A program made the translations under genes and the position numbers. Positions 52,560 through 62,487 of a stretch of 64,000 nucleotides of DNA are shown here, piece after piece. Origin of the DNA: Xanthostigma xanthostigma (taxonomy: Eukaryota; Arthropoda; Insecta; Raphidioptera; Raphidiidae); NCBI GenBank assembly GCA_963575645.1, contig OY754468.1, forward strand, positions 50,665,665-50,729,664, in the 5' to 3' direction. Numbering within the stretch: the first letter of the stretch is position 1; the number at the start of each line of letters is the position of its first letter. The notes beneath the pieces are model-generated. The model was not told the origin of the DNA, made no database searches, and saw only the letters and a program-made list of their open reading frames with translations.

Positions 52560-53029
52560 TCTAAACCGTGACTGAGTGACTGACTGACTGATCTATCAAC
52601 GCACAGTACAAATCACTGGCCGAATTTTGCTGGGCACACAGATAGTTATTATGACGTAAGCATCCGCTAAGAACGGGATTTTTGAAATTCAACCCCTAAA
52701 ACGGTGTAACACGGGTTCAAAATTTGAATCGAGAAAAGGTATAATTTAGATTCGAAAATGCGCAGGATTACTCCTGTCAACAAATAAACAAATACGTGTT
52801 TCTTGCTTTTTCAAAAACAACCCCTTCAGAGGGTGAAATAAGGTAAATAGTCTAAAAATCAACATGGGTGTCATTTTCAAGGTTTGTCAGGACGTTGGTC
52901 ACGTGAATGTCATCAATTTTGATATTTTTTAAGGGGGGGTCTACTTCGAGAAAAAAGTAACTATACCAAATAATGGGAACGCATCCGTGTTTCGTGTCAA
53001 TCGCGTACGAAGCCGCGGGTAACGGCTAG
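52560..53029 (+). mobile_element. Helitron-like element (AACGGCTAG end), short form
   Basis: 470 bp, preceded by A and followed by T. Starts TCTAAACCGTGACTGAGTGA and ends AAGCCGCGGGTAACGGCTAG. Same family as 2248-3819 without its internal insertions. Confidence 0.85.
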
Positions 53030-53159
53030 TTAATTTAATAAAGATCGTAAAGAGAGCGAGAAAGAGACAGTAATAGCTTCGATATTGAGATAAAATGCGT
53101 ACCATGTATTCCTCGTGTCTATATTGTAACAGATACCTCCGAGCAGGCGACGACAAAGA

Positions 53160-53850
53160 ATTTTGTGCAACAACAATCGGCTCGTCATTCTAACAATGAC
53201 ACACAGATAGTTGAGGGACTACAGTCGGCTTGATTCTTTAAACAATAACAATATGAGTAGGTAAAAAAAGGCATTGTTGCCAAATTCCAGACAACAATCA
53301 ATACAAGAAAAAGAAAGAACTATCCAGCGCATATATATACCATCGCGATAGCTCAGTAGACAAAGTATCGTGTGTTTCATCGAGTGAACAATCGACATAA
53401 ATTCACAGTTACTACCGTGAACTTCAACAGTATAATACGCGCCACGAATCTAAAAGGCTCGGAAGCTAGATGCGAAGGCGGGCTTGCGCTTGGACAGTCA
53501 GTTGAAAAACTACAAACTCGCAAGTCAACAAAACTAAAATAACAATAACAACTTGACAACAGCGTACTCGACTGTACTTTAAAGCAGGAAAGCGACAAAT
53601 GACAAAGGCAACGGGCGATCACGGCCAATCATCGACGAGCGCACGTTCCGTGCAGGTAGCTAAGAGGTGGTGGGAGTCTCAACGGCCTATAAAATGTGCC
53701 TTTGCGACGCTGTTTGTGACTAACTTCCGAACCTTTTAGATCCGTGGCGCGTACTATACTGAGGTAACTGCTGAGATAAATAGATAAATAGATAAATAAA
53801 CTGTCTAAATAAACGGTGCGCGAAATAAATATTTTTTTTATTGGTGCCCT
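53160..53850 (+). mobile_element. possible solo LTR or promoter region
   Basis: A less AT-rich block. It has a good TATA box (GGCCTATAAAATGTG at 53684), and 100 bp further on AATAAAC-type polyadenylation signals (53796 and 53807) with a GATAAATA repeat, then AATATTTTTTTTATTGGTGCCC. Promoter plus polyA signal within 130 bp is how an LTR looks. No TG...CA boundaries or second LTR were established. A host promoter is the alternative. Confidence 0.3.
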
Positions 53851-54009
53851 ATCTTACCTATTTGAAGCACACCTCAGAGTGTTTAAATCGAACTTTAAAA
53901 AATGCGCGTTTTTTAAAGTTACCATGGGAACATCAACAACTCGAGAATTTTTTGATTATTGATTTGACAGGAGTAGCGTGTAACGTCAAATAAAATATTA
54001 CTAACAAAT
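53851..54009. other. short unassigned spacer
   Basis: Nothing recognised. Confidence 0.4.
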
Positions 54010-55024
54010 AGTGCAGGGCATAGTGGCGCATTCGTTTGCAAAATTCGTTTGGTTCGTAAATTTTTTTTTTAATGTCCAGGAGGCTCTCCTGATTATAACA
54101 GTGTAACATGACACTCAATATCTGTTGCCGTTATTGTTTAAACAACGAAAAATTGAAAATATTGCAAAATAATTTTTTTTGCAATAAATAATTTTTTTAT
54201 ATATTTTTCAGACTATTTTGAATCGAAAAAGTCCTTACACTCATTATCGTATCTTCAACCGGTGAATTTTTATGAATTTTTAAAAATTAAAAATCGTTGT
54301 AAATCGTGATTTTCTTGAATTAAATAGTACACCTGAAAAAAAAATACCGTGATTTCTATTTTTTTATTAAATATTTAAACTTTAATAAAAAAAATGGCGT
54401 AATCAGATTTCAAATATTTTATTAATTATTATGTTTATTATTCATAATAACAATATGCAATAATTTGTCGAAGCGTACCATCTGCCTCTCTCTTACTAAT
54501 GTCATACATAGGACTGGGGGTGAGATGACAATACTACTATCCTTAAAGTGCATGCGCGTAAAGAGCATATTGTTATTATGAATAATAAACATAATAATTA
54601 ATAAAATATTTGAAATCTGATTACGCCATTTTTTTTATTAAAGTTTAAATATTTAATAAAAAAATAGAAATCACGGTATTTTTTTTTCAGGTGTACCTAC
54701 TATTTAATTCAAGAAAATCACGATTTACAACGATTTTTAATTTTTAAAAATTCATAAAAATTCACCGGTTGAAGATACGATAATGAGTGTAAGGACTTTT
54801 TCGATTCAAAATAGTCTGAAAAATATATAAAAAAATTATTTATTGCAAAAAAAATTATTTTGCAATATTTTCAATTTTTCGTTGTTTAAACAATAACGGC
54901 AACAGATATTGAGTGTCATGTTACACTGTTATAAATTATAATCAGGAGAGCCTCTTGGACATTAAAAAAAAAATTTACGAACCAAACGAATTTTGCAAAC
55001 GAATGCGCCACTATGCCCTGCACT
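54010..55024. repeat. 1-kb near-perfect inverted repeat
   Basis: Left arm 54010-54458, loop 54459-54564, right arm 54565-55024. AGTGCAGGGCATAGTGGCGC at the left end mirrors GCGCCACTATGCCCTGCACT at the right; TTCAACCGGTGAATTTTTAT mirrors ATAAAAATTCACCGGTTGAA, and so on with only a few small indels. No coding or tRNA content. A transcript would form a stem of about 450 bp. Either a long foldback transposon or a hairpin-RNA locus; no target duplication was found. Confidence 0.95.
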
Positions 55025-55320
55025 AAAATGCAAAACCTTTATTCAAACATTATTAAATAGTTGGCAAAACCAAAAGTGCACATCCCGCAAGTTTTCCACT
55101 GTATGATAAAAAAATAACAATTAAAAAATATTTTTAATAAATTTAAAAAGATTTAAAAATTTAAAGAAATAAATAATTAAAAATTGAAAAAATATTTTTT
55201 TTTAAGTTTGCAAAAATAAAAAAAATTAAGAACTATACATAATATAATATATAATTAATATCAAGTGGAATAAAATAAAACAAAATAAAAAGAAAAAAAA
55301 AAGAAAAAAGTCAATGATAC
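55025..55320. other. unassigned A-rich DNA
   Basis: Low-complexity A-rich tract, especially 55260-55310; nothing recognised. Confidence 0.4.
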
Positions 55321-55389
55321 CGTAAGGAATCGAACCCAGGACCTTGCCCTTGGGAATCCAACGGCATAACCATTACGCCACGGCTGCCT
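55321..55389 (-). ncRNA. tRNA-like segment
   Basis: Minus-strand 69 nt: GCCGTGGCGTAATGGTTATG with A box TGGCGTAATGG, then GTCCTGGGTTCGATTCCTTA with B box GGTTCGATTCC. The T-arm pairs only partly and the acceptor stem does not. Anticodon not assignable. Resembles SINE heads and tRNA pseudogenes more than a gene. Confidence 0.5.
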
Positions 55390-55779
55390 AATACGTCTAG
55401 TGGTGTTATCACGGTATACAAGTGTAGCACTTGTTTTATGGATTACACTATATTTTCACAGCGATTATTATATTGTTTTTAAACTATATTAGCTGTCAAA
55501 AATAATAAAAAATAAAACTGTTTATAAAAATTAAACTACTGAACACATTTTAGTGAATTTAAATAGGGTTCTGGTCTGATAGTAAACAAAGTGAATAAAA
55601 TATAACCCAAGGCAATCCGACCAAAATTGCGATCTGTAGAGTCGTGACGTACGTACGTACATACGTACGTACGTACATACGTACAGACCAACCGACAACT
55701 GCTGTTTGTGATTTTCAATTACAATTTTAATAGTATTTATAAACTCAAATTGATTTAAAAATGGTTCTATTTTATAGAT
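55390..55779. other. unassigned DNA with TACG microsatellite
   Basis: ACGTACGTACGTACATACGT repeats at 55647-55683, a self-complementary tetranucleotide run. Otherwise nothing recognised. Confidence 0.5.
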
Positions 55780-55935
55780 TAGAATCTCCTCTTTTCAAAA
55801 AGCTTCAATTTGAATGGATTTCGTGTGAAATTAACTTAAATATAACTTCTTATATGAACGAAAGTCAGCTCTGACGCACAAAGCGATAATAAAGCACATA
55901 CCGCTAGTTTAGCGGTATGTGCAAAATTAATCTTT
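55780..55935 (+). repeat. Helitron-end-like repeat with a perfect palindrome
   Basis: CAATTTGAATGGATT, GCTCTGACGCACAAAGCGAT and CATACCGCTAG match 63122-63209. Around the CTAG, GCACATACCGCTA and TAGCGGTATGTGC form a perfect palindrome (55894-55922) unlike the other copy. Confidence 0.6.
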
Positions 55936-56097
55936 AATGACAAATTGCAAATTAATTTCTGTTTTTCTCATTTCCATGACAACGAAAGATATACTGATGT
56001 CACATCACGAATTCAACCATTTTACATTATAAGTTTTTATTTCCATTTTTTTTTGTAGTAATAATACCAGTATTTATGATTTCAAAGTACACCAATA
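55936..56097. other. short unassigned spacer
   Basis: Nothing recognised. Confidence 0.4.
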
Positions 56098-56222
56098 AAA
56101 AAAAATAGCGTAAAGTATTCGTGGATAACTGGTCTTTAAAACACTTGCTCTATTTCGAGCACTCCGGTTGCGCCGTCGTGCTCGAAAAATCACGCGTGTT
56201 TTAAAGACCTTTTTATCCACTT
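56098..56222 (-). mobile_element. internal Helitron segment
   Basis: AGCGTAAAGTATTCGTGGAT, AACTGGTCTTTAAAACACTT and TTCGAGCACTCCGGTTGCGC match the middle of the Helitrons at 13755 and 62488. A partial inverted copy of the TTTAAAGACC block follows at 56199. Neither Helitron end is present. Confidence 0.7.
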
Positions 56223-56707
56223 ATACTTTAATATATACTATTCCATCACGTATTAGAACAGTTTTGTTACAATATGTTTTTTGTTCGACCGATTGGTTGA
56301 ATTATCGCATGACTTGTTATCACGTATACAGCGCGAACACAGCGACGAAATTGTTGTTGGCATTGGCGAGGTCACGAACCGTGCCGCTGCCGTTTTCTGT
56401 GCCAGCTGAAAAACCGCACACACGGTGCCCGAATAAATATTTCTATCATCTCTCGAAACTTCGTACTCTCGTCGTACGAAACAGACCCACGACGGGTTGC
56501 ATTCAAAACGAACACCGCAGCGAATAACCGGTCCGATGCGAAGGGGTGGACAGTTTTTTTGGGTGCGCGAGATTTTTCTTGGCGCGGATTTAGCCCGATC
56601 GGACGTGAAACAGGCGTGAGTCTTGGAATGCAATCCCGTAAGATAATTTCAATCCCGGTATTTGCGGGACTGAACCGTCTTAGTCTCGCTGGATCCAGGT
56701 ATTTGCG
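56223..56707. other. GC-richer unassigned island
   Basis: About half GC, with three overlapping frames of 119-132 codons on both strands. None shows a known motif; they overlap each other heavily. TTTCAATCCCGGTATTTGCG with GGTATTTGCGGGA occurs twice (near 56655 and 56698). Could be a host exon/promoter or unrecognised element. Confidence 0.3.
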
Positions 56708-56823
56708 GGATAATAATAATAATTTTATTACTACATGTATAGGAGAAGTTAAATCGTTTACAAAAAACATTTAAATGATATAAAATTTACATATTAAATA
56801 AATATAATAAAAAAAACTAGAAA
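56708..56823 (-). mobile_element. (AAT)n-led retroelement end
   Basis: GATAATAATAATAATTTTATTACTAC, then AT-rich sequence. Same pattern as the inserts at 8518 and 39417. Confidence 0.4.
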
Positions 56824-57335
56824 ACACGCTTTATATCGAACCAAAAAGTAAAAAATATTTTTTTTTAAAATAAGCTTAAAACAATAATGAATAAAAAATA
56901 CAAGTATTGTCGTGAAAAAAGCGTGGGGCGCTTTGTTCCACATTTTCGTACATTGAGCGCCCCACGCTTTTTTCACAATAATACTTGTATTTTTTATTCT
57001 TTATTGTTTTAAGCTTATTTTAAAAAAAATATTTTTTACTTTTTAGTATATAAAGCGTGTTTTTTAGTTTTTTTTAAACTATATTTATTACTTTTTAGTT
57101 CGATTTATTGTCAAAGATTTGCCGAAAAACAACAAATTTTTTATTTCCCACGACCGGTGAATCCGAGAGTTGACGTCAGCGAAGACCCGCGCCTTAGACC
57201 GCACGGCTAACCACTGTAGTTACAGTGCTGGCATATTATACTAACAGTAATAAACCACTTGCTGTAGACCAAAGGAAGGTTACAAACAAACATACATACA
57301 TACAAACTTACAAGTGAAGTTAATATAAAGCGTGT
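56824..57335. mobile_element. tRNA-bearing foldback element, copy 2
   Basis: Starts ACACGCTTTATATCG and ends TTAATATAAAGCGTGT. The palindrome AAAAAATACAAGTATTGTCG mirrors CAATAATACTTGTATTTTTT, with CGTGGGGCGC and GCGCCCCACG facing the loop. Contains the decayed tRNA-like segment. Confidence 0.82.
57148..57216 (-). ncRNA. tRNA-Leu/Ser-like segment, shortened
   Basis: TAGCCGTGCGGTCTAAGGC on the minus strand is intact, but about 20 nt including the B-box end seen at 26711 are lost (sequence jumps to CACGACCGG on the plus strand). Confidence 0.55.
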
Positions 57336-57343
57336 AAAAATTA

Positions 57344-57583
57344 ACTTATTCAAGGCCATAGCCGATTACCTATCAAACTCATATGCTCAAAATGTGCCTA
57401 CCTTATCCTAGTGTCCTAAAATTCTTTCATTCGCCCATTGCTATCAAGTGGAAGTTTAAAAAATGTAGAAAATAACAGGAAGTGTGATAGATGGAAAATA
57501 GTAATGGTGCGAATGGCGTCTGTTATGATATAAAGTCGAGAAACGGACGTTAAACGCATTATTATTATTATTATTATTATTAT
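57344..57583 (+). mobile_element. tRNA-headed SINE, copy F (3' half)
   Basis: Plus orientation. Starts at CTTATTCAAGGCCATAGCCG and ends GACGTTAAACGCATTATTAT with about ten ATT units. Head and first third missing. Confidence 0.85.
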
Positions 57584-57585
57584 CA

Positions 57586-58300
57586 TATATATTAATACGC
57601 TAAGGTTAAGATGTTTACCTCCCTTTTTAGAAAAAACCACACAATTTCTCCACATAAATTATATATCATTTTACAGATAATTGCTTGCTCTACTGACATC
57701 GACAACTAAAAAATTTATTATTAACTAATTATTAAACTTATTTATATAGATATACATTAAGACACAATACAGCAACTCTGAACAACGTCTGCTATCTGAC
57801 GGCTTTAATTTTGAAACAACGTCAACACTTCGATCTGTCATCTGACCTTCATATTGTAATACAACAAAGAGAAAAACGTTATAAGCTGTGTGCAAAATTA
57901 GAAACGAATTGAATACCTGCAATAAATTTTGATTCATTAAATTGAGTTGAATGATTTATTTACATAATATATACATTAAGACACAATACTGCATACTGCC
58001 ATCTGACGGCTTTAATTTTGAAACAGCGAGCAACGCTGAACAACGTCACAGCAATGCTGCATGGAGCCATCTGACGGCTTAGCTCAACGCTTTTGCTACT
58101 CTATATGACAATTTTAGTAAAATATTTCTTCGATCTGTCATCTGAGCTTTATATTATAATACAACAAAAAGAAGAACGTTATAAGCAGTGTGCAAAATTA
58201 GAAACGAATCGAATACCTGCTATCATATTTAAAAAATAATTTTGTAAAGTGATAATAATTATTATACTTATTTAGTGCGAATAATTCGCACAAGTCACTC
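57586..58300 (-). mobile_element. CAGATGGCA repeat family, copies 3 and 4 in tandem
   Basis: Two minus-strand copies: 57586-57925 and about 57960-58300. Both contain TGCCATCTGACGG or a variant and TTCGATCTGTCATCTGA; both end with TGTGCAAAATTAGAAACGAA and GAATACCTGC. The first is shortened by deletion of the GAAGAAATATTTTACTAAAA segment. A 35-bp spacer separates them. The first abuts the SINE tail. Confidence 0.75.
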
Positions 58301-58619
58301 TAGTTATTATTATTATCTTTGCTTCATGATCGGACCAATTTGAGTTTAGAGTGGCGCGTGTTTTTGAGTGAACGAGTATTATATTCTTTATTCTATACGA
58401 AGAGCGTAAACTGTATTAATGCAGATAGAGCGGAGCGTCCGGTTTGCTTTTAGTCCCGTGCGTTTTGCTTCGTGCTGAACACACTCCAGAGAGCTCGAGT
58501 GTGTGAACCCCCTCACCCCTGCGTCACATCCTCATCACACTTTTTTACTCTCATCTCCGCGTGCCTTCTGTATACAAAGCGTGATTTCAAAATCCGTCAC
58601 TTGTTCGTTTTAGAAAGAT
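58301..58619. other. GC-richer unassigned patch
   Basis: CCCCCTCACCCCTGCGTCAC and GAGCGGAGCGTCCGG; no element or gene recognised. Confidence 0.35.
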
Positions 58620-58697
58620 TGACCTTCGTAAATTAAATTAAAATAAATTGAAATGTAAGCCTTACAAGAAAGCAATGTAGAGAATAAAAAAAATTAA

Positions 58698-59593
58698 GGT
58701 AAGAGTACGATAACTTGCTATGCAAAATATCCACTGGAAATTCACAATTATTGTTTTATATAACATATAACAGCGTTATTGGTCGTTGTAAGTGCGGAAA
58801 ATTATTTTTAAAAATTAATTTAAAAAAATTAAATATGGTATAGTAAGTTGATTTAGAGTATATTATTTACTATAGCGATCGCTATCTTGTCTCATATAGT
58901 GATAAGAAAAGAGAAAGTTATATATACCTGTATCTATGATAAACAAAGATAGAAATATCAATTGGTTGGAATGAAATACAATTGAATGTTCAGGGCAGAG
59001 TCGTATTTGGAAATTTTAATTTATAAAACGAATTTTAAATTTAAAACTCACATTTTCATGAAGATTGAAAACCACCGCTTTTTTTGATAAAGGGGTATGC
59101 GAATTGTCTCGCAGTGAAACGGGAAGGGGCAAATGTGGAGTTTTTAAAAAAACAATTCCGGGGTGAACGATAAACGGGTATGCAAATTGTAATTCTGGGG
59201 TGAACGATAAAGGGGTATGCGAATTGTCTCACAGTGCAACGGGAAGGGGCAAATGTTGAGTTTTTAAAAAAATAATTCCGGGGTGAACGATAAACGGGTA
59301 TGCGAATCTAAATACGACCCTGCTTCCATAACACAATCGAAAGTTGCATACAAAGTGAGATAGTTATACAATAATTCTACACCAGTTGCTATGACGTGTA
59401 TTTGTGATTTTTGATTGGTTAGATTCAAAAAATGACAGTGAAAGACGAAAAGTAGTTCCATTTTTTTCACGTATTTTTGAGGAAATTTATGAATAATCCG
59501 CAAAGTTTTTTTTTTGAACGTCAAAATTTAGCGTTTTCTATGACTTAAAAAAAATTTCAAAATTTGGGTGCATAGTGTTATCGAACTGGACCC
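58698..59593 (-). mobile_element. Mutator-like element, copy 2, perfect 9-bp target duplication
   Basis: An 896-bp inverted copy of 24410-25312, flanked by AAAAATTAA on both sides (58689-58697 and 59594-59602). Sequence identity with copy 1 is high by eye; differences are scattered substitutions and A-run lengths. It keeps the 120-bp duplication. Inserted into a Helitron, so it transposed after that Helitron. Confidence 0.9.
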
Positions 59594-59612
59594 AAAAATT
59601 AATAATAATATC

Positions 59613-59684
59613 GCCCAACGTGGGGCTCGAACACACGACCCTGATATTAACAGTCGCATGCTCTCCCGTCTGACCCAGCCGGGC
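59613..59684 (-). ncRNA. tRNA-Lys-like sequence in Helitron copy 2, better preserved
   Basis: 72 nt. The acceptor stem GCCCGGC pairs with GTTGGGC over all seven positions (two G-T pairs), the B box reads TGTTCGAGCCC and the D region GGTCAGACGGGAGAGC. The anticodon position reads GTT (Asn) and the anticodon stem has two mismatches. More tRNA-like than copy 1, but a functional tRNA is unlikely. Confidence 0.75.
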
Positions 59685-59929
59685 TTGTGAATGTACGACC
59701 TAATATTGATATATGTAGCTACGGCGTTTTTCCTGAATAGAAGCTATTCTTGAGATACATTTTGCAACATTTTTCATTGATAGCGTGATATTATATAGCC
59801 TATAGCTTTTCTCGATAAATGGGCTATCCAACAGAAAAAAATGTTTTCAATTTGAACCAGTAGTTCCTGAGATTAGCGCGTTCAATCAAACAAACAAACA
59901 AACTCTTCAGCTTTATATATTAGTATAGA

Positions 59930-60699
59930 TTAGACAATTTGCTATTAAAATTGTAAAAAGTGAATTTTGATCTGAATAATTTAGTATTAACGGCAGCTGT
60001 GGAATGGTAAAAAAACATTTGTAGTTATTCCCGAGTGAAAATAAAAACTATATTACTTTGCGATCACCTATGAGACTGATCAGACCCTACTCACCCGGTT
60101 GCCTTCTCTATTTTACATATCGATTTTACAAGCAATAGTCCCAACGCGTATCTCCAGTTCGTATCCCGAAACACACTGTCTATCTACAATCGATTGCGTA
60201 TTCCAACCGAGAAAGTTGAATTCTTTCATCATATCAAAAGAAGTTAACTTCACAAGTTTTGTGGCCCGCCATGAGACTTTATTTGGCTCTCCCTGTCATC
60301 TGTGAAAACAACAATGTCAGCATAAACAAGCGAATATCAATTATACATTCATTTCGGAAATTGTTTGCGCTTTGCGATGAAAAAAGTTTAATTTTCTAAA
60401 AGTGGTTTTAGTATATTTAATGCATTTAAACTATTGGCGTCGGTCGGATGGCGGGACCTAGGGGTCGGACTAAAATTTCTTTACGTTTCATAACCTCTAA
60501 GTTTGGCACCATTTTTGGAATTGTCTGTTTATATAACTATGTATTAAGTGTACGGGCAATAGCTTTCGAAGAAGTTAACTGATTATAACGAAATTTGGTT
60601 CACATATTAAAATCTACCGTCGCACGAAGCCTATTTAAAATGGACACAATCGGACTATTTTAGGGGTTGAAAATTTTTTTTGAGCCTGAGTACTGAAAA
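59930..60699. other. unassigned DNA
   Basis: The frame 60099-60305 has no known motif. GGCGGGACCTAGGGGTCGG at 60447 is an isolated GC-rich patch. Confidence 0.35.
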
Positions 60700-60864
60700 A
60701 AAATTTAGATTCGTTTCAAAATTTAAATTTAACCCACTATTAAAGATGAAAATATTATCGCGTTAAAATAAAATCGCTTTTCGTGGAGACCAATTTTGCT
60801 ACGTAAGTCGACGAAAAACGGTGGCAATCTATAAAATTCGGGCGAAGCCGGACCGAGCTGCTAG
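60700..60864 (+). mobile_element. Helitron 3' fragment (GAGCTGCTAG end)
   Basis: GTTAAAATAAAATCGCTTTT and CGGGCGAAGCCGGACCGAGC, ending CTGCTAG followed by T. Same family as 39646-39899; the 5' boundary is not visible. Confidence 0.65.
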
Positions 60865-61284
60865 TTGTATAATAAATTGATCAATTTTCAGAACTTCAAC
60901 GTTGGCGTTTTTTATTATTGATCGTGATTGTAATTAATTGTTAATTGAGAGAAAGTTGCTCTTGTTTAGGTACACAACAAAATGGCGGCTATGCATTTTT
61001 TTATTTTTCCACTCGTTTTATAAATTGCTATATAGCTCAATCTTCCAGAACTCCATATTATTTTTTTGAGCTAAAATAATTATTTCTGACACTTAAAATT
61101 CTATTTATTTTTTTTTGAAATCTTTTTAGAGTAGTTTAATGGCAATGAAATAAAAAAATTATCGAAAACATTTTTAGTCAACAACTCGATTTCGGGGGAA
61201 AGTTTATAATGGAATTCAGCATTAAAAGAATCGTAATACAGAGTATAGCTGGTAACACTACAAAGTTGCAGGGTTAAATCATTT
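60865..61284. other. unassigned AT-rich DNA
   Basis: Nothing recognised. Confidence 0.4.
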
Positions 61285-61518
61285 TTCAATAAATAAAATT
61301 ATCGACCAATTTTTCAGATAAAATATTAACAAAAAAATATATAATTAATACATTAACGTTTTGATCCGGATTTGGATCTTCTTCAGAACTGATCTAAAAA
61401 TATAAAAAATAATTAATATTTAGTTTCTATTTATTTTTAATGAAATTCGTGAGTTTTTTTAATATTTTTTTTTGTTAATATATTGTCTGAAAAATTGGTC
61501 GATAATTTTATTTATTGA
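61285..61518. mobile_element. foldback MITE, copy 4
   Basis: Left arm AATAAATAAAATTATCGACC, GTTTTGATCCGGATTTGGAT and TCTTCAGAACTGATC; right arm TTGTCTGAAAAATTGGTCGA and TAATTTTATTTATTGAA. The right arm has lost the middle block, like the copy at 23244. Confidence 0.82.
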
Positions 61519-61655
61519 AGAGCTCTAATCATTTTTTTTAATCAAAATTGGTCAAGTGGAAGTCGCTGAAATTTCGCGGACAAACAACACGGGTGTTTTG
61601 TAGAAAATATTATACCACTATGCATGTTTATTTTTGAAAACTACGCAGGGCACCG
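61519..61655. other. short unassigned spacer
   Basis: Nothing recognised. Confidence 0.4.
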
Positions 61656-61939
61656 ATGCAAATCAAGTCCATATTAAGATATATCGAAAGTTTACAGTTG
61701 CTGCAAGAAAACAGCACTGTTGAAGCGCTTAATGAAGTAGCTAAAGTTTCAAAAACACGCAATAACAGAAACATACCACATTGAGCTCGAACTTTGTTCC
61801 AAATGTGTATTTTGACGATTTCATAGAAACTTTAAACGTTCCAACAGAACAGTCGCAGTTCAAAAATGCACAACCAAAACAACAACAACATTACGTCGGG
61901 GTTCCAACATTCGTCGCTGTTAGTGACACTAAAACTTAA
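61656..61939 (+). pseudogene. unidentified broken coding sequence
   Basis: Two protein-like frames separated by a frameshift. 61656-61784 reads MQIKSILRYIESLQLLQENS, TVEALNEVAKVSKTRNNRN; 61790-61939 reads NFVPNVYFDDFIETLNVPTE, QSQFKNAQPKQQQHYVGVPT, FVAVSDTKT. Balanced composition (acidic, basic and amide residues) stands out against the AT-driven frames elsewhere. I do not recognise the family; it may be an old transposon gene or a host pseudogene. Confidence 0.3.
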
Positions 61940-62054
61940 GGAATTTCGAAAGTTTTGGAAAGAGTTTCAACGAAATAAAACCTGAAAGTGGATTGACCGT
62001 TGACAAGCTAAAAAGATTATTATTTTAAATAGTGTTTGGTAACTTTGAAAGATA
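61940..62054. other. short unassigned spacer
   Basis: Nothing recognised. Confidence 0.4.
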
Positions 62055-62468
62055 AAAATAATAGTAATAGTTTAACGTCCGTTTCTCAACTTTATGTCAT
62101 AACAGACATCATTCGCACCATTACTATTTTCCATCTATCACACTTCCCGTTATTTTGTACATTTTTAAACTTCCACTTAATCGATAGCTTTGGGCGAATG
62201 CAGGAATTTTTGGAAATCAGGATAAGGTAGGCACATTTTGAGCATAGGAGTTTGACATGGCCTTGAATAAGGAACCATCTCGATATTTATCTGGAATTAT
62301 CGAGGGAAACCGTGAAAAAGCTCAACAAGATGGCCGGTACAGGAATTATCGTTTCTCGGCGAGAGGCATCAGGAAAAAGTCCCAGTCACATCTGCCCCTG
62401 CCGGAATTCGAACCCGGTACCTCTCGAATGCGAGTCTAGTGCTCTCACCACTACGCCACGCCGCTCGG
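62055..62468 (-). mobile_element. tRNA-headed SINE, copy D
   Basis: Full length with head. Plus strand shows GGAATTCGAACCCGGTACCT (B box region) and CACCACTACGCCACGCCGCT. A single difference in the B box (GAATTC for GATTC). Confidence 0.9.
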
Positions 62469-62487
62469 TTGAAAGATAAAAATAAAA

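Larger units (their letters stand above)
58620..59929 (-). mobile_element. Helitron carrying a tRNA-like sequence, copy 2, split
   Basis: On the minus strand it starts TCTATACTAATATATAAAGC and follows 38481-39099 through the tRNA-like segment. A Mutator-like element interrupts it at 58698-59593, and the Helitron resumes left of 58698: GCTTTCTTGTAAGGCTTACA (minus) matches GCTTTCTTCTAAGACTTACA of copy 1. Its 3' end is lost near 58620. Confidence 0.8.

Noticed and set aside
53345..53400. GCGATAGCTCAGTAGACAAA considered as a tRNA gene
   Set aside because: An A-box-like start is present, but there is no B box within tRNA distance.
56168..56770. Three overlapping frames of 119-132 codons
   Set aside because: They lie on both strands of a GC-richer patch where stops are rare; none has a recognisable motif.
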